From: Streptomyces rapamycinicus NRRL 5491
GTDB taxonomy: Bacteria; Actinomycetota; Actinomycetes; Streptomycetales; Streptomycetaceae
NCBI RefSeq assembly: GCF_024298965.1
Contig: NZ_CP085193.1
Coordinates: 6,014,001-6,078,000 of the forward strand
Length of the DNA stretch: 64,000 nucleotides
Direction of reading: 5' to 3'
Under the pieces are notes generated by a model. That model made no database searches. It was given only the letters and a program-made list of their open reading frames with translations, and had not been told where the DNA came from. Position numbers and translations under genes: made by a program. Numbering within the stretch: the first letter of the stretch is position 1; each line of letters begins with the position of its first letter. Below are positions 26,116-33,737 of the stretch, piece after piece.

Positions 26116-27348
26116 TCAGCGTACGAGGGTGCCCGCCGCGGATTCCTCGTCGCTCTCCCGTGCTCGCTGCCCCGGCAGCCACACGGCGCGCGCCGCCAGC
26201 CGGTACCGGGCCCGGCCCAGCCGCGCCTCGGCCCAGCGCAGGAGGTTCGTCGGCAGGAAGACCGAGTCCGCCGCGATCACGGCGAGCGAGAAGAAGGGCA
26301 GCCCCAGCATCACGGCGATACCGAGGTGCTCCATCATCAGCAGGACGAGCATCACGTTCTTGGCCCGCCGGTTGAGCAGGGTGAACGGGAAGGCCACCTG
26401 GACGATGACCGTGCCGTAGGTCAGCACCATCACCAGGGTGCCACTGGACGCCACGATGTCGGCCAGCCAGGGCCAGGGCGAGAAGTAGTCCAGATGCAGC
26501 GGGTAGTAGAGGGCGGTGCCGTCCTGCCAGCGCGAACCCTGGATCTTGTACCACCCGGCCGAGGCGTACAGCAGACACACCTCGGCCATGATCACCAGCA
26601 GGGCGCCGTTGTGCGCCACATTGGCGAGCGCGTCCAGGACCGTGCGCGGCTCGCCCGGCGCGTAACGCCTGACGAACCACCATCCGGCCTGGACGAGCCA
26701 CAGCCCCCACAGGACGGCGCCCCAGCCCAGCCCGGGCAGCGGGCCGTCGGCGGTCAGGGAGAGCCGGGCCTCGGTGAACAGCTGCGCCCAGAGCAGGGCG
26801 GTCCCGGTGACGGCCCACAGCACGACTCCGGTGGTGTCGCGCGGCGGCCGTTCGCGGTCCGCGCGCCGGGCCGCCCGGCGCGCGTCCAGGGACCACACCT
26901 GACCGCACCGGGTCAGCACCAGATACATCGCCATCAGATGGATGAGGTTGTCGCCGCCGTCCCCCACGAAGATGCTGCGGTTCTGCAGCGACAGCACCCC
27001 GATCATGAACAGCACGGACATGGTGCGGGTGCGCCAGCCCACCAGCAGCAGCGCGCTGGAGACGATGGCGAGGGCGTAGACAATCTCGAACCACACCGTG
27101 CTGTCGGACCACATGAGCGCGGTGAAGGCGCGGTTGCCGTCGATCAGCCGCGCGGCCATCTCCCAGTTCCACGGGCCGTCCGGCCCGTACAGCTCCCGGC
27201 GGTGGGGCCATTCGCGCACCAGGAAGAGCAGCCAGGTGAAGGAGAAGCCGATGCGCACGACGGCGCTCTGCCGGGGGCCGAGCGCGGACGCGGTGACGCG
27301 CGTGTAGCCACGCGCCACGGCGGTCTGGAGGCGGGCGGAGGGGGTCAC
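26116..27348 (-). CDS. HTTM-domain membrane protein (SdpB-like)
   Basis: 410 residues with about eight hydrophobic helices. HTTM signatures are VRIGFSFTWLLFLVREWPHR, QNRSIFVGDGGDNLIHLMAMY, and FYK-like YASAGWYKIQGSRWQDGTA with LHLDYFSP. HTTM proteins are related to vitamin K gamma-carboxylase; one branch is SdpB, which together with SdpA matures the Bacillus SdpC killing peptide. The GTG start overlaps the stop codon of the upstream DUF5819 gene (GTGA), so the pair is coupled. No substrate peptide is seen nearby. The enzymatic activity is not certain. Confidence 0.8.
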   Translation of the reverse strand: MTPSARLQTAVARGYTRVTASALGPRQSAVVRIGFSFTWLLFLVREWPHRRELYGPDGPWNWEMAARLIDGNRAFTALMWSDSTVWFEIVYALAIVSSALLLVGWRTRTMSVLFMIGVLSLQNRSIFVGDGGDNLIHLMAMYLVLTRCGQVWSLDARRAARRADRERPPRDTTGVVLWAVTGTALLWAQLFTEARLSLTADGPLPGLGWGAVLWGLWLVQAGWWFVRRYAPGEPRTVLDALANVAHNGALLVIMAEVCLLYASAGWYKIQGSRWQDGTALYYPLHLDYFSPWPWLADIVASSGTLVMVLTYGTVIVQVAFPFTLLNRRAKNVMLVLLMMEHLGIAVMLGLPFFSLAVIAADSVFLPTNLLRWAEARLGRARYRLAARAVWLPGQRARESDEESAAGTLVR

Positions 27349-28187
27349 CGGCGCTTCGCCTCCGGGAGGTCATCGGAGGTCACGGTCCACCACGGCAGCG
27401 TGCGGTAGACCGTCTTTGTGTCGATCTTCTCGTCGCTCCAGGGCGGCGCGGCCACCGGAGTGGTCGCGGAGCGCACCTGTATTCGCTCCACGGTGCCGCC
27501 GTCCTCCTCGCGGCCGAGGCGGAGCATCACGATCCGGCGGATGTACTGCTCGGAGAGGCTGCCGCGCATCCCCTGCGGCCGCTCCCGCACATCATGCGAG
27601 CCGACGTAGAACTCCCAGCCGCGGCGCAGCTCGTTCTGCTGGGTGTGGCTGGGCAGCGGGTTGTGGTGGATGGCCGCGCCGTCCTGGGCCGAGAGGTCGC
27701 GCCAGCCGGTGGTCGCGGTGCCGCCCTCGGAGGTGCGGATCTCGGCACGGGCCTGAACGGCGATGTTCTGCTGGAGCGGGTTGGGGGCGAAGAGCTTCCA
27801 GACCCGTTCGAACTCCGGATAGACGTAGTCGTCTATCGCCGCGCCGTGCCGCTTGGTGAGGGTGTTGGGCGGTGAGACGTTCAGGAAGGCCGCCGAAAGA
27901 TGGATCGCGGCGGCGACGGCGGCGACCGCGATGGCCACCGCGATGATCAGCTGTGCGGGCAGGGAGAGCGCGGTGAGCGGTTCCGCCGCGTCGCCGTCCG
28001 GCGCCGAGGCCGTCGGTTCCGGGTCCGCCGGCTCCGACTCCCCCGGCTCCGGTCCCGTTGGCTCCGAGTCCGTCAGTTCCGATTCCCAAGGCTCCGGCCC
28101 CGTCGGCTCCCCATCCCGCGGCTCCCCATCTTGCGGCTCCGGTCCCGTCGGCTCCCGTTCCGCCGGTTCCGGCTCCGTGTCCGCCAT
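27345..28187 (-). CDS. DUF5819 membrane protein (SdpA-like) with Pro/Glu repeat leader
   Basis: 280 residues. The first 75 residues are cytoplasmic, acidic and repetitive (units such as EPTGPEPGESEPADPEP). One membrane helix (LPAQLIIAVAIAVAAVAAAI) leads to an extracellular DUF5819 domain with YPEFERVWKLFAPNPLQQNI, GWRDLSAQD, and FYVGSHD. DUF5819 resembles SdpA of the sporulation-delay toxin system. It is translationally coupled to the HTTM gene that follows. The leader is degenerate at the DNA level too (CCGGCTCC repeats). ATG 28187 lies after GGGGCGGGG. The role is inferred only from the pair. Confidence 0.75.
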   Translation of the reverse strand: MADTEPEPAEREPTGPEPQDGEPRDGEPTGPEPWESELTDSEPTGPEPGESEPADPEPTASAPDGDAAEPLTALSLPAQLIIAVAIAVAAVAAAIHLSAAFLNVSPPNTLTKRHGAAIDDYVYPEFERVWKLFAPNPLQQNIAVQARAEIRTSEGGTATTGWRDLSAQDGAAIHHNPLPSHTQQNELRRGWEFYVGSHDVRERPQGMRGSLSEQYIRRIVMLRLGREEDGGTVERIQVRSATTPVAAPPWSDEKIDTKTVYRTLPWWTVTSDDLPEAKRR

Positions 28188-28351
28188 ACCCCGCCCCGCT
28201 CCCGATGGTCCAGGTCTTCGCGCACGCCGGTCGGCCGCGCGCCCCCGTGGCCCCCACGCCCCCGGCACCGTACCGATGCGGAACCACTCGGCACAGCGTC
28301 CTCAGCGTTATCCACAGGGTTGACACCCTACGTTCCTCAGCACACCATTGA

Positions 28352-28365
28352 ACCGAACGATCGGT
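28352..28365. promoter_or_regulatory. PaaR-type palindrome upstream of paaABCDE
   Basis: ACCGAACGATCGGT, followed by another CGGT. It is 46 bp before the paaA start and fits ACCGNNCGNNCGGT. A TTATCCACAGG element sits 35 bp to its left (28308). A TTGACA at 28318-28323 may be part of the promoter. No gene is seen in the remaining 28188-28411 spacer. Confidence 0.75.
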
Positions 28366-28411
28366 CGGTCGGCTGGCCGGTCGGCGGAGACGAATGGCGG
28401 AGGGGCTTCGC

Positions 28412-29362
28412 ATGACGACGATGGCGGCGGACGCGGGAGCGTACGAGGCGGTGTTCGACGCCGCCCTGGCCGCGGACGAGCGCATCGAGCCGCGCGACTG
28501 GATGCCCGATGAGTACCGGGCCACGCTGGTGCGACAGATGGCCCAGCACGCCCACTCCGAGATCATCGGCATGCAGCCGGAGGCGAACTGGATCACCCGC
28601 GCCCCCTCGCTGCGGCGCAAGGCGATCCTGATGGCCAAGGTCCAGGACGAGGCGGGCCACGGCCTCTATCTCTACAGCGCCGCGGAGACCCTGGGCACCA
28701 GCCGGGACGAGCTGCTGGACAAGCTCCACAGCGGCCGCCAGAAGTACTCCTCGATCTTCAACTACCCCACGCTGACCTGGGCCGATGTCGGCGCCATCGG
28801 CTGGCTGGTGGACGGTGCCGCGATCACCAACCAGGTCCCGCTGTGCCGCTGCTCCTACGGGCCCTACGCGCGGGCGATGGTCCGCATCTGCAAGGAGGAG
28901 TCCTTCCACCAGCGCCAGGGGTATGAGCTGCTGCTGGCCCTGAGCCGGGGCACCGAGGCCCAGCACGCCATGGCGCAGGACGCGGTGGACCGCTGGTGGT
29001 GGCCGTCGCTGATGATGTTCGGCCCGCCGGACGACGCCTCGGCCCACTCCGCCCAGTCCATGGCCTGGAAGATCAAGCGCCACTCCAATGACGAGCTGCG
29101 CCAGCGCTTCGTCGACATCTGTGTCCCCCAGGCCGAATCCCTCGGCCTCACCCTCCCCGACCCCGAGCTGCGGTGGAGCGAGGAGCGGGGGCATTACGAC
29201 TTCGGCCCGATCGACTGGGCCGAGTTCCGCGAGGTGCTGCGGGGAAACGGGCCGTGCAACGCCCAGCGGATCACCCAGCGGCGCCGGGCCCATGAGGAAG
29301 GCGCCTGGGTGCGCGACGCAGCCGCGGCGTACGCGGCCAAGCACGGGAAGGCACAGGCATGA
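28412..29362 (+). CDS. paaA: Phenylacetyl-CoA 1,2-epoxidase subunit PaaA
   Basis: 316 residues. PaaA is the catalytic di-iron subunit of the multicomponent oxygenase that converts phenylacetyl-CoA to its ring 1,2-epoxide. Seen: [33 protein letters not shown], and [15 protein letters not shown], which supply the Glu and His metal ligands. ATG 28412 is chosen because GGAGG lies eight bases upstream; an earlier in-frame ATG at 28394 lacks one. It begins a tightly overlapping paaABCDE operon controlled by the PaaR-type site upstream. Confidence 0.95.
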   Translation: MTTMAADAGAYEAVFDAALAADERIEPRDWMPDEYRATLVRQMAQHAHSEIIGMQPEANWITRAPSLRRKAILMAKVQDEAGHGLYLYSAAETLGTSRDELLDKLHSGRQKYSSIFNYPTLTWADVGAIGWLVDGAAITNQVPLCRCSYGPYARAMVRICKEESFHQRQGYELLLALSRGTEAQHAMAQDAVDRWWWPSLMMFGPPDDASAHSAQSMAWKIKRHSNDELRQRFVDICVPQAESLGLTLPDPELRWSEERGHYDFGPIDWAEFREVLRGNGPCNAQRITQRRRAHEEGAWVRDAAAAYAAKHGKAQA

Positions 29363-29676
29363 GCGGCAGCGGCACAGGCACGAGCGGCAGCCCGAGCGCC
29401 GAGTGGCCGCTGTGGGAGGTGTTCGTCCGCAGCAGGCGCGGACTGTCGCACACCCACGCCGGATCCCTCCACGCCCCGGACGCGGAAATGGCTCTGCGGA
29501 ACGCACGGGATCTGTACACCCGCCGCTCCGAGGGCGTCTCGATCTGGGTGGTGCCGTCCGCCGAGATCACCGCCTCCTCCCCGGACGAGCGGGATCCGTT
29601 CTTCGAGCCGGCCGCCGACAAGCCCTACCGCCACCCCACCTTCTACGCGATCCCGGAGGGGGTGCGGCACCTATGA
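29359..29676 (+). CDS. paaB: Phenylacetyl-CoA epoxidase subunit PaaB
   Basis: 105 residues, typical size. Characteristic [36 protein letters not shown] [15 protein letters not shown], and VWVVPS-like IWVVPSAEI segments. PaaB bridges the PaaAC heterodimers of the epoxidase. The start overlaps the paaA stop by four bases (ATGA). The N-terminal Ser/Gly leader is longer than in E. coli and looks disordered. Confidence 0.92.
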   Translation: MSGSGTGTSGSPSAEWPLWEVFVRSRRGLSHTHAGSLHAPDAEMALRNARDLYTRRSEGVSIWVVPSAEITASSPDERDPFFEPAADKPYRHPTFYAIPEGVRHL

Positions 29677-30374
29677 CCGCGGCCCTCGCCCTGGGCGACG
29701 ACGCGCTGGTGCTCTCCCACCGGCTGGGGGAGTGGGCCGGGCAGGCGCCCGTGCTGGAGGAGGAGGTCGCGCTGGCCAATATCGCCCTCGACCTGCTCGG
29801 CCAGGCCCGGGTGCTGCTCTCGCTCGCCGGCGACGAGGACGAGCTGGCGTATCTGCGCGAGGAGCGGGCGTTCCGCAACGTCCAGCTGGTCGAGCAGCCC
29901 AACGGGGACTTCGCCCAGACCATCGCCCGCCAGCTCTACTTCTCCACCTACCAGGAGCTGCTGTACGAGCGGCTGGCGCGCGGCAGCGGCCCCTTCGCCC
30001 CGCTCGCCGCCAAGGCGGTCAAGGAGGTGGCCTACCACCGCGACCACGCCGAGCACTGGACCCTGCGGCTCGGCGACGGCACGGCGGAGAGCCATGAGCG
30101 GATGCGGCGCGGGCTGGACGCGCTCTGGCGGTTCACCGGTGAGCTCTTCGAACCGGTCGAGGGGTGCGAGGTGGAGTGGAGCACCCTGCACGACGCCTGG
30201 CTGACCCGGATCACCTCGGTCCTGGAGCGGGCCACCCTGACGGTGCCCGAGGGGCCGCGGCGCGGTGGCTGGGCGGCCGGCGCGGGGCGCCAGGGCATCC
30301 ACAGCGAGCCGTTCGGCCGGATGCTCGCCGAGATGCAGCATCTGCACCGCAGTTACCCGGGGGCGACATGGTGA
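29673..30374 (+). CDS. paaC: Phenylacetyl-CoA epoxidase subunit PaaC
   Basis: 233 residues. Structural ferritin-like partner of PaaA; it forms the stable AC core. Seen: LGDDALVLSHRLGEWAGQAP, EEEVALANIALDLLGQAR, NGDFAQTIARQLYFS, and KEVAYHRDHAEHWTLRLGDG. ATGA overlap with paaB. The following paaD start lies inside the last codons, so translation is coupled along the operon. Confidence 0.95.
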   Translation: MTAALALGDDALVLSHRLGEWAGQAPVLEEEVALANIALDLLGQARVLLSLAGDEDELAYLREERAFRNVQLVEQPNGDFAQTIARQLYFSTYQELLYERLARGSGPFAPLAAKAVKEVAYHRDHAEHWTLRLGDGTAESHERMRRGLDALWRFTGELFEPVEGCEVEWSTLHDAWLTRITSVLERATLTVPEGPRRGGWAAGAGRQGIHSEPFGRMLAEMQHLHRSYPGATW

Positions 30375-30913
30375 CGCCCAGGCCCCCCGCGGCGACCACT
30401 CCCCCCGCCTCCGGCACCGGCCTCACCCCGCTGGAGGAGGAGCTGCTGCGGCTGGCCGGATCCGTGCCGGACCCGGAGCTGCCGATGGTGTCCCTGGCCG
30501 AGCTGGGAGTGATGCGCGGGCTGCGACTGCTGGGGCCGGGCCGGGTCGAGGTCGAGCTGACCCCCACCTACACCGGCTGCCCGGCGCTGGAGTCGATGGC
30601 CACCGATATCGAGCGGGTGCTCCATGACCATGGCGTCCCCGAGGTCGCCGTGCGCACGGTCCTCTCCCCGCCCTGGACGACGGACGCGATCAGCGCCGAG
30701 GGCCGCCGCAAGCTGGCGGAGTCCGGCATAGCGCCGCCCGCGCCGCTCGACGCGACGGCGGGCGGTCCGGTTCCGGTGGCGCTGGCGGTGCGCTGCCCGC
30801 ACTGCGGCTCGACCGAGACCGAGCTGCTCAGCCGCTTCTCCTCCACCGCCTGCAAGGCGCTGCGCCGCTGCGCGGCCTGCGGCGAACCGTTCGACCACTT
30901 CAAGGAGTTGTGA
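30368..30913 (+). CDS. paaD: Phenylacetate epoxidase maturation protein PaaD
   Basis: 181 residues. N-terminal MIP18/DUF59 domain (VPDPELPMVSLAELGVM, LTPTYTGCPALESMATDI) with the Cys used in iron-sulfur trafficking. C-terminal ribbon with CPHC ... CAAC likely binds Zn or Fe. PaaD is thought to help assemble iron centres of the epoxidase or PaaE. The ATG at 30368 overlaps paaC by seven bases; a GTG at 30371 is the alternative. The first 20 residues are Pro/Thr-rich. Confidence 0.92.
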   Translation: MVTPRPPAATTPPASGTGLTPLEEELLRLAGSVPDPELPMVSLAELGVMRGLRLLGPGRVEVELTPTYTGCPALESMATDIERVLHDHGVPEVAVRTVLSPPWTTDAISAEGRRKLAESGIAPPAPLDATAGGPVPVALAVRCPHCGSTETELLSRFSSTACKALRRCAACGEPFDHFKEL

Positions 30914-32019
30914 TGGCCGCGGAGGCGGTGAAGCGGGTCACGCCCCGCCACGGCGCGTTCCACCCGCTGCGGGTGGCCGCGGTCGACCGGCTCACCGATG
31001 ACGCGGTGGCGGTCACCCTCCTGGTGCCGCCCGCGCTGCGGGAGACGTTCCGCTTCGCGGCGGGACAGCACATCGCGGTGCGCCGGTTCGCCGATGGCGC
31101 GGAGATCCGCCGGACGTACTCGATCTGTACTCCGGCCCCGGGCGCGGAGGGCCCGGAGTTCCTGCGGATCGGGGTGCGGCTGGTCGAGGGCGGTGAGTTC
31201 TCGACCTATGCCCTCAAGGAGCTGGCGGTGGGCGCGGTCATGGAGGTGATGGCCCCGGCCGGCCGGTTCGTCCTGGAGCCCCGTCCCGGTCACTTCGCGG
31301 CGGTCGTCGGCGGCAGCGGTATCACCCCCGTGCTGTCCATCGCCGCCACACTGCTCAGCCGGCGGCCCGAGGCGCGTTTCTGCCTGATCCGCAGCGATCG
31401 CACCGCGGCCTCGACAATGTTCCTGGATGAGGTCGCCGACCTCAAGGACCGCTGGCCCGACAGGTTCCAGCTGGTGTGCGCGCTGTCCCGGGAGGAGCAG
31501 CAGGCCGGGCTGGTCTCCGGGCGGCTCGACGAGGAACGGCTGACCGGGCTGCTCCCGGCGCTGCTGCCGGTCGCCTCGGTGGACGGCTGGTTCCTGTGCG
31601 GGCCCTACGGTCTGGTGCGCGCCGCCGAGCGGGCGCTGCGCGGCCTCGGGGTCTCCCGCGGCCGGGTCCACCAGGAGATCTTCCATGTGGACGCGGCCCC
31701 GGCCGAGGACGTCCCCATACCGGGCGCCGCGCTGGCCGCCTCGCACAGCTCGGTCACGGCGACCCTGGACGGCCGCTCGGGCACCTGGCCGGTCCAGGAC
31801 GGGGAGCCGCTGCTGGAGACCGTGCTGCGCAACCGGTCCGACGCGCCGTACGCGTGCAAGGGCGGGGTCTGCGGCACCTGCCGGGCCTTCCTGGTCTCCG
31901 GTGAGGTGCGGATGGACCGGAACTTCGCGCTGGAGCCGGACGAGCTGGAGGCGGGCTATGTGCTGGCCTGTCAGTCCCACCCGGTGGGCGAGCGGGTGGA
32001 GCTGGACTTCGACCGCTGA
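30913..32019 (+). CDS. paaE: Phenylacetyl-CoA epoxidase reductase PaaE
   Basis: 368 residues. It passes electrons from NADPH to the PaaAC oxygenase. FAD-binding region RRTYSICTP, NAD(P)-binding region VVGGSGITPVLSIAATLL, and a C-terminal plant-type 2Fe-2S ferredoxin with CKGGVCGTC and a fourth Cys in LACQSHP. The ATG overlaps the paaD stop by one base (TGATG) and AAGGAG lies five bases before it; an in-frame GTG just before is less likely. It closes the operon. Confidence 0.95.
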   Translation: MAAEAVKRVTPRHGAFHPLRVAAVDRLTDDAVAVTLLVPPALRETFRFAAGQHIAVRRFADGAEIRRTYSICTPAPGAEGPEFLRIGVRLVEGGEFSTYALKELAVGAVMEVMAPAGRFVLEPRPGHFAAVVGGSGITPVLSIAATLLSRRPEARFCLIRSDRTAASTMFLDEVADLKDRWPDRFQLVCALSREEQQAGLVSGRLDEERLTGLLPALLPVASVDGWFLCGPYGLVRAAERALRGLGVSRGRVHQEIFHVDAAPAEDVPIPGAALAASHSSVTATLDGRSGTWPVQDGEPLLETVLRNRSDAPYACKGGVCGTCRAFLVSGEVRMDRNFALEPDELEAGYVLACQSHPVGERVELDFDR

Positions 32020-32053
32020 CGGGCCCCGGCGCGGCACCGGCGTTCCCTTCTTG

Positions 32054-32067
32054 TAGAACCTGTTCTA
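32054..32067. promoter_or_regulatory. KstR-like palindrome upstream of the acyl-CoA dehydrogenase gene
   Basis: TAGAACCTGTTCTA is a perfect palindrome apart from its central CT pair and fits TNNAACNNGTTNNA, the site of the TetR-type cholesterol regulator KstR in mycobacteria. A second palindrome, TGACGGCCCGTCA (32071-32083), follows directly. Both sit between paaE and the acyl-CoA dehydrogenase start. Confidence 0.55.
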
Positions 32068-32113
32068 TCTTGACGGCCCGTCAGATATAGCCGCGGCGCG
32101 GGAGGTACGGACA

Positions 32114-33262
32114 GTGGACTTCACCTTCACCGAGGAGCAGCAGGCGGCCGTCGAGGCGGCGAAGGCCGTCCTCTCCTCCGTCACGCCGGACAGTGTGCCC
32201 AGCCCCGCGCTGACCGCGGGCGCCGTCGCCGACGACCTCGACCGCGCGCTGTGGCGGAAGCTCGCCGAGGGCGATCTGCTGGGCCTGACCCTCGACCCCC
32301 GGTACGGCGGCTCGGGCCTGGACCCGCTCGCCCTCTGCCTGGTGCTGCGGGAATGCGGCCGGGTGCTGGCCCGGGTGCCGCTGCTGGAGTCCAGCGCCGC
32401 CGCGCTGGCCGTGCAGCGCTACGGCGGGGACGAGCTGTGTGCCGATGTGCTGCCCCGGGCCGCCCGCGGCGAGCTGGTCCTCACCGCGGCCTCCAGCGGC
32501 CGCACCGGCCATGGCCCGGCCGAACTCGCCGTCCAGGCACGGCGGAACGGCGAGGGCTGGGTGCTGGACGGCGTCCAGACCGCGGTCCCCTGGGCCCATG
32601 GCGCCGATCGCGTGCTGATCCCGGCCCACACCGGGGAGGGCGGTACGGTCCTCGCCCTGGTCCCCCGCGACCATGCGGGCGTCGCCCTCGAGGAGCAGAT
32701 CTCCACCAGCGGTGAGCGGCAGGCCGAGGTCCGGCTGGACGGAGTGCGGCTGGCCGACCGCGAGATGCTGACCGCGGACGGCGCCTGGGAGTGGCTGCGC
32801 GATCTCCTCACCACCGGCACCTGCGCCCTCGCGCTGGGCCTCGGATCGGCGGTGCTGGACCTCACCAGCTCGTATGTGAGCGACCGCGAGCAGTTCGGCT
32901 TCCCGCTCGCCACCTTCCAGGCGGTCGCCGTGCAGACCGCCGACCGCTATATCGACCTGCGGGCCATGGAGGCCACGCTGTGGCAGGCGGCCTGGCGGCT
33001 GTCCCTGGACGAGGAGCGGCCCACGGCGAACGGGCCGCTGCCCCTCGCGGGAGACGTCGCCGTTGCCAAGATCTGGGCCGCCGAGGGCGTGCGCCGCGTC
33101 GTCCAGACCGCCCAGCATCTGCACGGCGGCTTCGGCGCGGTCACCGACTACCCCCTGCACCGCTACCACGCCTGGGGCAAGCAACTGGAGCTCTCGCTGG
33201 GGTCCGCCGCCGCCCACGAGGAGGCACTGGGCGAACTCCTCGCCGCCCACCCCCTCGGCTGA
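32114..33262 (+). CDS. Acyl-CoA dehydrogenase-like protein, possibly alpha2beta2 type
   Basis: 382 residues with the acyl-CoA dehydrogenase fold: N-terminal helices, beta domain, and C-terminal FAD helices with SDREQFGFPLATFQAV and HLHGGFGAVTDYPLHRYHAW. The segment that normally follows and holds the catalytic Glu (IYEGTSEIQ in short-chain enzymes) is not recognisable; the protein ends soon after. Similar shortened subunits occur in actinobacterial steroid acyl-CoA dehydrogenases that work as heterotetramers. No partner gene is adjacent. The KstR-like palindrome upstream fits a steroid-side-chain or related role, but this is inferred. The GTG start has GGAGG upstream. Confidence 0.8.
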   Translation: MDFTFTEEQQAAVEAAKAVLSSVTPDSVPSPALTAGAVADDLDRALWRKLAEGDLLGLTLDPRYGGSGLDPLALCLVLRECGRVLARVPLLESSAAALAVQRYGGDELCADVLPRAARGELVLTAASSGRTGHGPAELAVQARRNGEGWVLDGVQTAVPWAHGADRVLIPAHTGEGGTVLALVPRDHAGVALEEQISTSGERQAEVRLDGVRLADREMLTADGAWEWLRDLLTTGTCALALGLGSAVLDLTSSYVSDREQFGFPLATFQAVAVQTADRYIDLRAMEATLWQAAWRLSLDEERPTANGPLPLAGDVAVAKIWAAEGVRRVVQTAQHLHGGFGAVTDYPLHRYHAWGKQLELSLGSAAAHEEALGELLAAHPLG

Positions 33263-33278
33263 TCGCCACCGCCCTCGC

Positions 33279-33303
33279 CTGATCGGCGCGCCCCGCCGAT
33301 CAG
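33279..33303. terminator. Hairpin between convergent genes
   Basis: CTGATCGGC / GCCGATCAG, a 9-bp stem with 7-nt GCGCCCC loop, between the acyl-CoA dehydrogenase and rhodanese genes. It could stop transcription from both sides. Confidence 0.6.
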
Positions 33304-33340
33304 CGGGGAAGGTCGGCGGGGAAGATCAGTAGGGAAACAT

Positions 33341-33694
33341 CTAGAGCACAAAGGCCCCTTCGGCGGTGCCGTCGGGGCCGCTCACCATCGGGCGGCCCGC
33401 CGCGTCCCAGGCGAGCATCCCGCCGTCCACGTTCACCGCGTCCAGCCCCTGAGCGACCAGATACTGCGTCACCTGCGCGGAGCGGCCGCCGACCCGGCAC
33501 ATCACATGCACCCGGTGCCCCTCGCCGACCGCCGCGGTCAGCTCGCCGAACCGCGCCACGACCTGGCCCATCGGGATGTGCAGCGCGCCCTCGACATGCC
33601 CGGCCGCCCACTCGTCGTCCTCCCGGACGTCCAGCAGAAGGCCTTCGGCCGGTACCGCCGCCGCCTCCACCTGGGGAAGCTGGGCAAAATGCAT
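33341..33694 (-). CDS. Single-domain rhodanese (sulfurtransferase)
   Basis: 117 residues. A complete rhodanese module: LLLDVREDDEWAAGHVEGAL, then active-site loop VMCRVGGRSAQV with C66, and VDGGMLAWDAAGRP. These proteins carry persulfide sulfur from thiosulfate or other donors to acceptors. ATG 33694 has AGAGG upstream; the frame is open nine bases further. It lies 43 bp after the J-domain-like gene with the same direction and may be cotranscribed. Confidence 0.9.
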   Translation of the reverse strand: MHFAQLPQVEAAAVPAEGLLLDVREDDEWAAGHVEGALHIPMGQVVARFGELTAAVGEGHRVHVMCRVGGRSAQVTQYLVAQGLDAVNVDGGMLAWDAAGRPMVSGPDGTAEGAFVL

Positions 33695-33737
33695 CGGACA
33701 CACCTCTCACACGACATCGGCAACTGCGGCAAACCTA

